Shown here one piece after another: positions 29,690 to 37,620 of a DNA stretch of 64,000 nucleotides. The notes under the pieces are model-generated. The model was not told the DNA's origin. It did not search any database and was given only the letters and a program-made list of their open reading frames with translations. How positions within the stretch are numbered: position 1 is the stretch's first letter; every line of letters begins with the position of its first letter. Source of the stretch: Actinomycetes bacterium (GTDB lineage Bacteria; Actinomycetota; Actinomycetes; Nanopelagicales; Nanopelagicaceae); the NCBI GenBank assembly GCA_023252155.1, contig JAHEXJ010000002.1, positions 1 through 64,000 of the forward strand. Direction: 5' to 3'. A program made the translations under genes and the position numbers.

Positions 29690-32209
29690 ATGAGTACAGT
29701 TCCAAGCAAGGCCAAGGCGGTTGTCATCGGTGCAGGCATTGTCGGAAACAGCATTGCCTATCATCTGGCGCGGTTGGGATGGCGAGATCTCGTGCAGATC
29801 GACAAAGGTCCATTGCCTAACCCTGGAGGTTCGACCGGGCACGCATCCAACTTCATCTTCCCTGTCGATCACTCTAAAGAGATGACCGCTATCACTACAG
29901 AGAGCGTGCGCCAGTACACCGAGCTTGGCACATTCACGCAATGCGGTGGAATCGAAGTGGCCCGCACACCTGAGCGCATGCAAGAACTTCAACGTCGTAT
30001 ATCCTCCGGTAAATCATGGGGAATCGAAGGCTCTCGAATCGTCACGTCAGCCGAGGTGAAAGAGCTCGTTCCTTACATTGATGAGACCGTGATTCTTGGT
30101 GGTTTCTACACCCCAGGCGTCGGTGTTGTTGATTCTTTGCGTGCTGGAACATTGATGCGCGAGAAGGCAGTAGAGATGGGTGCCCTACAGACTTTCGCAA
30201 ATATCGAAGTATTGGGCATGGATGTCGAGAATGGACGTATCAAGAGAGTACGCACGGATCACGGTGATATAGAAGCCGAATACGTTGTAATTGCCACAGG
30301 CTGCTGGAGTCCACGGTTGGCCAAGATGGCTGGCGCATCGATTCCATTGACACCCGCTGTGCACCAGATGAAAGACATTGGACCAGTTCCATTCTTCGCC
30401 GATTCGCGTGGCGACATTGAATGGCCGATCGTTCGTGACATGGATACCAACATGTACGAGCGTCAGCATGGAACCGGACTTGAGGTCGGCTCCTACGCCC
30501 ACCGTCCAATTCTCTACACACCAGAAGACATTCCATCAAATGCAACAGCGGCCCTGTCGCCTACGGAATTTCCCTTCACGCAAGACGACTTCGATATCCA
30601 GGATGAGCATTCACTTGAATTGATGCCTTCGATCATCGGAGATGAAAACGTTCGTGAGAAATACGCGATCAACGGAATTCTTTCGCTAACACCAGACGGA
30701 ATGCCCATCCTCGGTGAGACTCCCGAAGTTAAGGGACTTTGGACAGCCTCAGCTGTATGGGTGAAGGAGGGACCGGGTACTGGTAAGAGCGTGGCAGAGT
30801 GGATGGTGCTCGGGCAATCCGAAATCGATCTGCATTCCTCAGACATCGCACGTTTCCACGAACACCAGAAGACGACTTACCATGTAAAGGCGCGGACAGC
30901 CGAAGGATTCAACAAGACATACGGAATCGTCCATCCTTCAGAGCAGTGGGAGAGCAATCGCAATGTTCGACTCTCTCCTTTCTACGATCAAGAGAAGGCA
31001 CTGGGTGCCGAATTCTTCGAGACCGTCGGATGGGAGCGCCCGTTCTGGTACTCCACTAACTCCCATCTACTAGAAAAATTCGGCGACAAGGTAATGCCTC
31101 GTACTGCCGAGTGGGATTCACGATGGTGGTCACCGATCATCAATGCCGAGCATCTTCAAATGCGCGAGACTGCTGGCGTTGTTGATTTGAGCGCCTTCGC
31201 ACTCTTTGACATCACAGGGCCTTCGGCACTCTCTGTTGTACAAAAATGTGCAGTGCGTCAGATGGACGTGGCAGTCGGACGAGTTGTCTACACACCAGTC
31301 TTGGGCGAAAACGGTGGATTCAAGTCGGACCTCACGATCATGCGTCTTGGCAAAGATCACTTCCGAGTTGTCACCGGTGGTGCACACGGCATGGCTGACA
31401 AGAAGTGGTTCTCCGACCAATGCCCCGAGGATGGCTCGGCTCAAGTCTTCGACTTAACTTCCTCGTATACGACGATCGGCGTATGGGGACCTAAGGCCCG
31501 CGAGATCTTGTCTTCGATTACCACCGATGACTTCTCAAATGCAGGATTCAAATTCAGCACATGCCGAGTTGTTGAATTCGGCCCACTGCGAGTTCTTGCC
31601 TCACGAATTTCCTATGTCGGCGATCTCGGTTGGGAGCTTTACGTTCCAATCGAGCAAGGCAGCAAATTGTGGGATTTGATTTGGGAAGCCGGCAAGGTTC
31701 ACGGAATGATTCCGGTTGGAATCGGCGTTTACGGCACGACAGGTCGTTTGGAGAAGAGTTACCGCGCCTATGGTGCCGAACTTGAGACTGAGTACAACGT
31801 CGTCGAAGCAGGAATGCAGACGCCGAAATTGAAGGAGCAGGATTTCATCGGCAAGGCGGCGCATCTTCGCCATCGCGAAAGTGCTCCAGTTACGACGCTA
31901 TGTTCGCTTACTGTTGATGATCACACGTCTTCAACTGGCGAAAAGAGATACATGCTGGGTCGCGAACCCATCCTGACTCTTGAAGGCGGACCTATCACTG
32001 ACTCCCACGGGCGCCGTTCGTATGTAACGAGCGCGGGCTCTGCGCCATCGCTTGGCAAGCACATTCTCATGACGTACCTGCCAACAGAACTTGCGGTCAT
32101 GGGTGCGAAGTTCCTCGTTGAATATCTGGGCGAGCAGTACCCCGTCACTGTTGCTGGAGTAGGCGCGGCACCATTGTTTGATCCATCGAACGAGAGGATT
32201 TTGGCGTAA
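29690..32209 (+). CDS. Dimethylglycine/sarcosine dehydrogenase with folate-binding GcvT domain
   Basis: 839 residues. N-terminal DAO-type FAD domain (VIGAGIVGNSIAYHLARLG; GGSTGHASNF, whose His matches the flavin-linking His of dimethylglycine oxidase), a middle FAO domain, then GcvT-like tetrahydrofolate domain (about 440-740) and its C-terminal barrel. Overall layout is that of dimethylglycine oxidase/dehydrogenase: N-demethylation of dimethylglycine or sarcosine with release of the C1 unit as 5,10-methylene-THF. The adjacent etfBA genes imply electrons go to ETF, not O2. ATG at 29690 has AAAAGGA upstream; an in-frame start at 29624 lies inside the GntR gene. Confidence 0.85.
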   Translation: MSTVPSKAKAVVIGAGIVGNSIAYHLARLGWRDLVQIDKGPLPNPGGSTGHASNFIFPVDHSKEMTAITTESVRQYTELGTFTQCGGIEVARTPERMQELQRRISSGKSWGIEGSRIVTSAEVKELVPYIDETVILGGFYTPGVGVVDSLRAGTLMREKAVEMGALQTFANIEVLGMDVENGRIKRVRTDHGDIEAEYVVIATGCWSPRLAKMAGASIPLTPAVHQMKDIGPVPFFADSRGDIEWPIVRDMDTNMYERQHGTGLEVGSYAHRPILYTPEDIPSNATAALSPTEFPFTQDDFDIQDEHSLELMPSIIGDENVREKYAINGILSLTPDGMPILGETPEVKGLWTASAVWVKEGPGTGKSVAEWMVLGQSEIDLHSSDIARFHEHQKTTYHVKARTAEGFNKTYGIVHPSEQWESNRNVRLSPFYDQEKALGAEFFETVGWERPFWYSTNSHLLEKFGDKVMPRTAEWDSRWWSPIINAEHLQMRETAGVVDLSAFALFDITGPSALSVVQKCAVRQMDVAVGRVVYTPVLGENGGFKSDLTIMRLGKDHFRVVTGGAHGMADKKWFSDQCPEDGSAQVFDLTSSYTTIGVWGPKAREILSSITTDDFSNAGFKFSTCRVVEFGPLRVLASRISYVGDLGWELYVPIEQGSKLWDLIWEAGKVHGMIPVGIGVYGTTGRLEKSYRAYGAELETEYNVVEAGMQTPKLKEQDFIGKAAHLRHRESAPVTTLCSLTVDDHTSSTGEKRYMLGREPILTLEGGPITDSHGRRSYVTSAGSAPSLGKHILMTYLPTELAVMGAKFLVEYLGEQYPVTVAGVGAAPLFDPSNERILA

Positions 32210-32967
32210 TGGATGTACTTGTCTGTCTAAAACGAGTCGTATTGGCGGGCAGCACTTTTGTGCTGACACCAGACTCGCGTGATATCGATACCAAGCATCT
32301 TGGTTTTGGCATCAGCCCGCACGAAGAAAATGCCGTTGAGGCGGGCGTGCAGTTGGTGGAGCAGATGGGTGGTTCCCTGACCCTTCTTACCCTTGGACCA
32401 ACTGACGCCGAAGAGCAACTGCGTTCGCAGTTGGCGATTGGCGCAACCCGCGGAATCCTTTTAGAGACTGAAGGAGAGGACTGGGATCCACAAGCTACGG
32501 CGGCAGCACTGGTTGAGGCGATCATGGCAGAAGAAACGAATTTTGACCTCCTGATCTTTGGCGCCGAATCAGCAGACAGCGCGGGTTACCAGATCCATAT
32601 TCGAGTAGCGCATGCACTCGGTCGTCCTATTGTCACAAATGTGAAGAGCATGAAGATCGAAAATGGAATCGCACAATGTGAGCGAGTAGTTGGAACGACC
32701 CGCGAACTCTATGAAGTTCCACTTCCTGCGGTAATCACCGTGCGAGATGGATTGAACATCCCTCGCTATCCATCGGTGCCAGGTCGGATTCAGGCACGAA
32801 AGAAACCAATCGACCATAAGAAGCCAACTCCACGAGTACCAAAATTGGAGAAGGTCTCCTTAAGCGTTGCGCCTTCTAACACCGCTGGCGCACAGATTCT
32901 TGGTAGCGGTCCGGAAGCGGTGCCTGCATTGGTCGAAGTTCTCAAGACGATTGGAATACTCGCATGA
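32209..32967 (+). CDS. etfB: Electron transfer flavoprotein beta subunit
   Basis: 252 residues of the EtfB/FixA family: MDVLVCLKRV start, EENAVEAGVQLVEQMGG, and the AMP/loop region SADSAGYQIHIRVAHALG. Accepts electrons from the upstream flavin dehydrogenase and passes them toward the quinone pool through ETF dehydrogenase (not in the window). TAATG overlap with the dehydrogenase and ATGA overlap with etfA. Confidence 0.9.
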   Translation: MDVLVCLKRVVLAGSTFVLTPDSRDIDTKHLGFGISPHEENAVEAGVQLVEQMGGSLTLLTLGPTDAEEQLRSQLAIGATRGILLETEGEDWDPQATAAALVEAIMAEETNFDLLIFGAESADSAGYQIHIRVAHALGRPIVTNVKSMKIENGIAQCERVVGTTRELYEVPLPAVITVRDGLNIPRYPSVPGRIQARKKPIDHKKPTPRVPKLEKVSLSVAPSNTAGAQILGSGPEAVPALVEVLKTIGILA

Positions 32968-33947
32968 TTTTGGTATTGGTTGATCACGATCTGGGCGAAC
33001 TAGATCCCCTGTCTTTACGAGCCATCACGGCAGCGCGGAAGCTTTCTGCAGATGTGCAAGGCGTGGTCATTGGGGCTACTAGTGAAGCTAGCTCGAAATT
33101 GGCGTACGTAGTGGGCGAACACGGCGCCAGTGTTCTTCATGTCGCCCAACACGAGGGGTTGACGGATTACACGCCGGCCGCATCTGGAAGGGCTTTGGCG
33201 CAATTGGTCGAGAAATTGAAGCCAGAGGCAGTCTTGGCGGCCGGTAGTCCTCGCGGCAACGAACAGTTGGCTCACCTCGCAACTCTGCTTGATCTTCCCA
33301 TGGCAGCCGAGTGCAGCGTGATATCGCTCAGTAAATCTCCTGGCGTTCCGCACTCAGTAACACGTGCAAGATGGGCAGCGAATCTATTGGAGGAAGCATT
33401 CGTTCACTCTGACCTGTTGATCGCAACAGTTTTGGCATTCTCTGTCGAGGCAGAGCCGGTACCCGGATCCTCCGCTGCAACAGTGGAAAATTTCCAACCG
33501 TCTCTCGAGCCATCTGATCTGATCGTTCGTGTCATGGGTCGGGGCGGGGAATCTTCTAAAGGGGGAGTGACTTTGGCCGATGCCAAGGTGATCGTCTCCG
33601 GTGGTCGTGGAGTCGGTGGCCCCGAAGGATTTGCTCAACTCGAAGAGTTGGCAGGATTACTCGGCGGTGCCGTTGGATGTTCACGAGTTGTTACGAGTGC
33701 TGGTTGGCGTCCGCACGCAGAACAAGTTGGACAGACAGGCACGAAAGTGGCACCTGATCTCTACATCGCTGCTGGCATAAGCGGTGCAATGCAACATATT
33801 GCAGGTTGCAAGAACAGCAAGACTATTGTGGTTATCAATACAGATCCTGAAGCACCAATCTTGGCGTATGCAGATTACGCAATCATCGGCGACCTTCACA
33901 AAGTAATCCCAGCTCTAACCTCAGCCATCAAAGAAATGAAGGGTTAA
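32964..33947 (+). CDS. etfA: Electron transfer flavoprotein alpha subunit
   Basis: 327 residues. The C-terminal FAD-binding domain is clear: SGGRGVGGPEGFAQLEELA, SAGWRPHAEQVGQTG, PDLYIAAGISGAMQH, and INTDPEAPI. The N-terminal half is less conserved, as usual. Overlaps etfB by 4 bp and lies 3 bp before fhs. Confidence 0.92.
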   Translation: MILVLVDHDLGELDPLSLRAITAARKLSADVQGVVIGATSEASSKLAYVVGEHGASVLHVAQHEGLTDYTPAASGRALAQLVEKLKPEAVLAAGSPRGNEQLAHLATLLDLPMAAECSVISLSKSPGVPHSVTRARWAANLLEEAFVHSDLLIATVLAFSVEAEPVPGSSAATVENFQPSLEPSDLIVRVMGRGGESSKGGVTLADAKVIVSGGRGVGGPEGFAQLEELAGLLGGAVGCSRVVTSAGWRPHAEQVGQTGTKVAPDLYIAAGISGAMQHIAGCKNSKTIVVINTDPEAPILAYADYAIIGDLHKVIPALTSAIKEMKG

Positions 33948-33950
33948 AAA

Positions 33951-35615
33951 GTGTCAGATATTGAAATAGCACAGGCTGCAACGATGAAGCCGATTAATGA
34001 AATCGGTGCTGTTCTTGGAATCGATCCATCAAACCTTGAGCCATATGGGCATTACAAGGCGAAGGTCAGTCTCAAATATCTGGATTCACTACCCAAGCGG
34101 GCCAACAGCAAACTCATTCTTGTAACTGCTATTAGCCCAACCCCCGCGGGCGAAGGAAAGACGACAACAACCGTCGGTCTTGGAGACGCACTTAGAGTGA
34201 TCGGCAAGGACGCGATGATTTGCCTTCGCGAGCCTTCTCTTGGTCCAGTCTTTGGTATGAAGGGCGGCGCGGCCGGAGGTGGATACGCCCAAGTAGTTCC
34301 TATGGAAGACATCAATCTTCACTTCACCGGAGACTTCGGTGCCATAGCCCTTGCAAACAATCTTCTCGCTGCGTTGCTGGATAATCACATTCATCACGGC
34401 AACGTCCTAAACATCGACGTACGACGTGTGACCTGGAAGCGCGTTGTAGACATGAACGATCGGGCGCTTCGGGACATTGTTGTATCTCTTGGCGGAGTCG
34501 GCAACGGTTTCCCGCGCGAGGATGGCTTCGATATCGTCGTAGCCTCCGAAATCATGGCAATTTTCTGCCTTGCAACCACTATCGAAGATCTAAAGACGCG
34601 CATAGGAAGAATTGTTGTTGCTTACACGAAAGACAAGAAACCCGTACTGGCCAGCGATCTTAATGCGCAAGGCGCAATGACGGTCATCTTGAAGGATGCT
34701 TTCCAGCCCAACCTTGTTCAAACCCTGGAGAACACTCCTGCGTTTGTACACGGTGGCCCATTTGCCAATATTGCGCATGGTTGCAACTCGGTAGTTGCGA
34801 CGACATCGGCTATGAAGCTGGCAGATTACGTTGTAACAGAGGCAGGATTCGGCGCCGACCTAGGTGCCGAAAAGTTCATCGACATCAAATGCCGAAAGTC
34901 CGGGCTTCGCCCATCTGCTTGCGTGCTCGTCGCGACAATCCGCGCTCTGAAGTATCACGGCGGTGCCGACCTTAAGACCATAACTGAAGAGAACTTGAAA
35001 GCACTTGAAGCGGGAATTGTTAACTTGGAGAAGCACGTTTCGAATATCCGCGACGTTTATGGCATGCCCGTTGTTGTCTCAATCAACCACTTCACTAGCG
35101 ATACTGATGCAGAGGTTGCTCTGCTTCGAAAGCGTGTGGAAGGGCTTGGCGTTCGCATTGTCCTCGCAACTCATTGGGCCGACGGAGGAAAGGGCGCAAC
35201 AGATCTTGCAAATGTCGTAGTCGAACTTTGCGAAGAACCCATGAAGGTCACATTTGTTTATCCAGACGAGGCACCACTGTGGGACAAGGTCAATGCAGTG
35301 GCCAAGCGCATTTACGGTGCACATGAAGTGACTGCTGATTCCAAGGTCCGTACAAAGATCAAGGAACTGCAGGAGAGCGGATACGGGCATTTCCCAATCT
35401 GCGTAGCGAAAACCCAATACTCATTCTCAACCGATGCCGCACTTCGAGGCGCTCCAACAGGGCACTCCATCAATATCCGCGAGGTGCGACTATCTGCTGG
35501 GGCAGAATTCATCGTGATGGTCTGCGGTGAGATCATGACAATGCCGGGCTTGCCTAAAGTTCCCTCGAGTGAACGTATTGACTATATCGATGGCAAAGTG
35601 GTGGGGTTGTTCTAA
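33951..35615 (+). CDS. fhs: Formate-tetrahydrofolate ligase
   Basis: 554 residues, full length. P-loop [18 protein letters not shown] (about residue 63), [25 protein letters not shown] and [13 protein letters not shown] are diagnostic. The enzyme interconverts formate plus ATP plus THF with 10-formyl-THF. Between the methylene-THF-producing dehydrogenase and the formate dehydrogenase it most likely runs toward formate and ATP. GTG start at 33951. The stop overlaps the fdsG start (TAATG). Confidence 0.96.
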   Translation: MSDIEIAQAATMKPINEIGAVLGIDPSNLEPYGHYKAKVSLKYLDSLPKRANSKLILVTAISPTPAGEGKTTTTVGLGDALRVIGKDAMICLREPSLGPVFGMKGGAAGGGYAQVVPMEDINLHFTGDFGAIALANNLLAALLDNHIHHGNVLNIDVRRVTWKRVVDMNDRALRDIVVSLGGVGNGFPREDGFDIVVASEIMAIFCLATTIEDLKTRIGRIVVAYTKDKKPVLASDLNAQGAMTVILKDAFQPNLVQTLENTPAFVHGGPFANIAHGCNSVVATTSAMKLADYVVTEAGFGADLGAEKFIDIKCRKSGLRPSACVLVATIRALKYHGGADLKTITEENLKALEAGIVNLEKHVSNIRDVYGMPVVVSINHFTSDTDAEVALLRKRVEGLGVRIVLATHWADGGKGATDLANVVVELCEEPMKVTFVYPDEAPLWDKVNAVAKRIYGAHEVTADSKVRTKIKELQESGYGHFPICVAKTQYSFSTDAALRGAPTGHSINIREVRLSAGAEFIVMVCGEIMTMPGLPKVPSSERIDYIDGKVVGLF

Positions 35616-36076
35616 TGTCATTTACTCCCTGGTCAAGCGAGGCGGCATCTGCTGTTCTAGATACGACGCGCGATAAACCAGGGCCAGTATTGATTTCTCT
35701 CCAGGCACTCCAAAATGCATTCGGGTACGTCCCAAAGGAAGCCGTCGAAATGGTTGCAAAGGCATGCAACGTTTCACGCGCCGACGTCCACGGGGTTCTG
35801 ACCTTTTATCATGATCTTCGGACGAGTCCGCCACCCCGAAATTCCGTGCGGATCTGCGTCGCAGAAGCCTGCCAATCAGTGGGGTCGCAGAGATTGGTCG
35901 ATGAGACGGAGAGAGTATTTGGCACCCGGATGGATGAATCCAATGAAGATGTCGAGCTCAAGTCGGTCTACTGCTTGGGCAATTGCGCACTCGGCCCATC
36001 GGCAATGGTCAATGGAGAACTAATCGGTCGTTCGACTGCCGATGCTTTGCATCATCTGGTGAAGGCGAAGTCATGA
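35615..36076 (+). CDS. fdsG: NAD-dependent formate dehydrogenase gamma subunit (NuoE-like)
   Basis: 153 residues, thioredoxin-like [2Fe-2S] protein of the NuoE/FdsG/HoxE family. Cluster cysteines are in RICVAEACQS and VYCLGNCALGP. It relays electrons within the soluble FDH. Overlaps fhs by one base and fdsB by 4 bp. Confidence 0.88.
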   Translation: MSFTPWSSEAASAVLDTTRDKPGPVLISLQALQNAFGYVPKEAVEMVAKACNVSRADVHGVLTFYHDLRTSPPPRNSVRICVAEACQSVGSQRLVDETERVFGTRMDESNEDVELKSVYCLGNCALGPSAMVNGELIGRSTADALHHLVKAKS

Positions 36077-37617
36077 GTATTCGAATATACGTTCCGAAAG
36101 ATGCTGCGGTTCGCTCGATCGGTGCAGATTACGTCGCTTTGGCGATAGAAGCAGAATCTGCCAAGCGTGGAATCAGCATCGACATTGTTCGCAACGGAAC
36201 TCGAGGCGCCCTCTGGCTCGAACCTATGGTGGAGGTCGAAACAAGAGAGGGAAGAGTGGCATACGGACCGGTCACAGTCTCCGATGTTGATTCGCTTTTT
36301 GACGCCTCTTTCCATATGGGTGGTCAACACAAATTATCACTTGGTTTAACCGAGGATATTCCTTGGTTAGCCAGACAAGATCGAGTGACTTTTGCGCGCG
36401 TCGGTGTCATCGACCCACTTTCACTGGCGGATTACCAAGAACATGGTGGCTTGGTGGGGCTACGTCGAGCTCTGACTTTGGAACAAGAGGAGATCGTTAC
36501 TGAGGTAACTCAATCCGGACTCCGTGGACGTGGTGGCGCGGGATTTCCTGCAGGCATCAAGTGGCGAACAGTCATGGCAACTCAGAGCGATCAAAAATTC
36601 ATTTGCTGTAATGCCGATGAGGGGGATAGCGGAACCTTCGCAGATCGTATGTTGATGGAAGGCGACCCCTTCACATTGCTCGAAGGAATGACTATCGCAG
36701 GACTTGCAGTGGGCGCGAGCGAGGGCGTTGTTTATATCCGCTCGGAATATCCGGCCGCTTACGCAACACTTAATCAGGCCATTGAATTCGCACGAGCCTT
36801 TGGTTGGTTGGGCGACAACGTATTGGGAAGCGGTAGAGCATTCGACATCCGGACGCGACTCGGAGGCGGCTCCTACGTTTGCGGTGAAGAGACCGCAATG
36901 CTTGAAAGCATTGAAGGAAAGCGCGGTGTCGTTCGCTCCAAGCCTCCGCTGCCTGCAATCTTTGGTCTCTTTGGCAAGCCAACCGTAATCAATAACGTTC
37001 TGACTTTAGCGACCGTGCCCGCAATTCTGGCGGATGGCGCCGATGCGTATATGGCCAGAGGCGTTGGTCGATCAGTTGGTACTCAGGTTTTTCAACTCGG
37101 AGGCAATATCGCACGTGGTGGAATCGTTGAAACTGCCTTCGGAGTGACACTAGAAGAACTCGTGAACGATTACGGCTCAGGTACTTTGAGTGGATTGCCC
37201 GTGCGTGCCGTTCAAGTAGGCGGTCCGCTTGGTGCCTACCTTCCTGTTAGTTCGCTGAATGTTTCTATGGACTATGAGTCACTCCTTGCGGCGGGGGGAA
37301 TGTTGGGACACGGCGGAGTTGTCGTCTTCGATGAGAGCGTGGATATGGCGCAGCAGGCAAAGTTCGCCATGGAGTTCTGCGCTGTTGAGTCGTGTGGCAA
37401 GTGCACCCCGTGCAGGTTAGGCTCAACACGAGGAGCAGAGACCATCCTAAAGATTATGAACGGCGAGGACGTCCAAGACAACAAGAAGCTCCTACTCGAC
37501 TTGTGCGAGGTTATGACAGACGGATCCTTGTGTGCGATGGGTGGCCTTACGCCACTCCCAGTGCGCAGTGCGATGCTACATTTTAGTGAAGACTTCGACC
37601 GGAGAGCGAGGGCCTAA
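36073..37617 (+). CDS. fdsB: NAD-dependent formate dehydrogenase beta subunit (NuoF-like)
   Basis: 514 residues. An N-terminal thioredoxin-like part (about 1-110), then the flavin/NAD domain (GLRGRGGAGFPAGIKW, CCNADEGDSGTFADR, GGGSYVCGEETAMLESIEG), SLBB region, and the C-terminal [4Fe-4S] site ESCGKCTPCRLGS. Site of NAD+ reduction. ATG at 36073 overlaps the fdsG stop (ATGA); an in-frame start at 35983 lies within fdsG. Confidence 0.92.
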   Translation: MSIRIYVPKDAAVRSIGADYVALAIEAESAKRGISIDIVRNGTRGALWLEPMVEVETREGRVAYGPVTVSDVDSLFDASFHMGGQHKLSLGLTEDIPWLARQDRVTFARVGVIDPLSLADYQEHGGLVGLRRALTLEQEEIVTEVTQSGLRGRGGAGFPAGIKWRTVMATQSDQKFICCNADEGDSGTFADRMLMEGDPFTLLEGMTIAGLAVGASEGVVYIRSEYPAAYATLNQAIEFARAFGWLGDNVLGSGRAFDIRTRLGGGSYVCGEETAMLESIEGKRGVVRSKPPLPAIFGLFGKPTVINNVLTLATVPAILADGADAYMARGVGRSVGTQVFQLGGNIARGGIVETAFGVTLEELVNDYGSGTLSGLPVRAVQVGGPLGAYLPVSSLNVSMDYESLLAAGGMLGHGGVVVFDESVDMAQQAKFAMEFCAVESCGKCTPCRLGSTRGAETILKIMNGEDVQDNKKLLLDLCEVMTDGSLCAMGGLTPLPVRSAMLHFSEDFDRRARA

Positions 37618-37620
37618 GCA

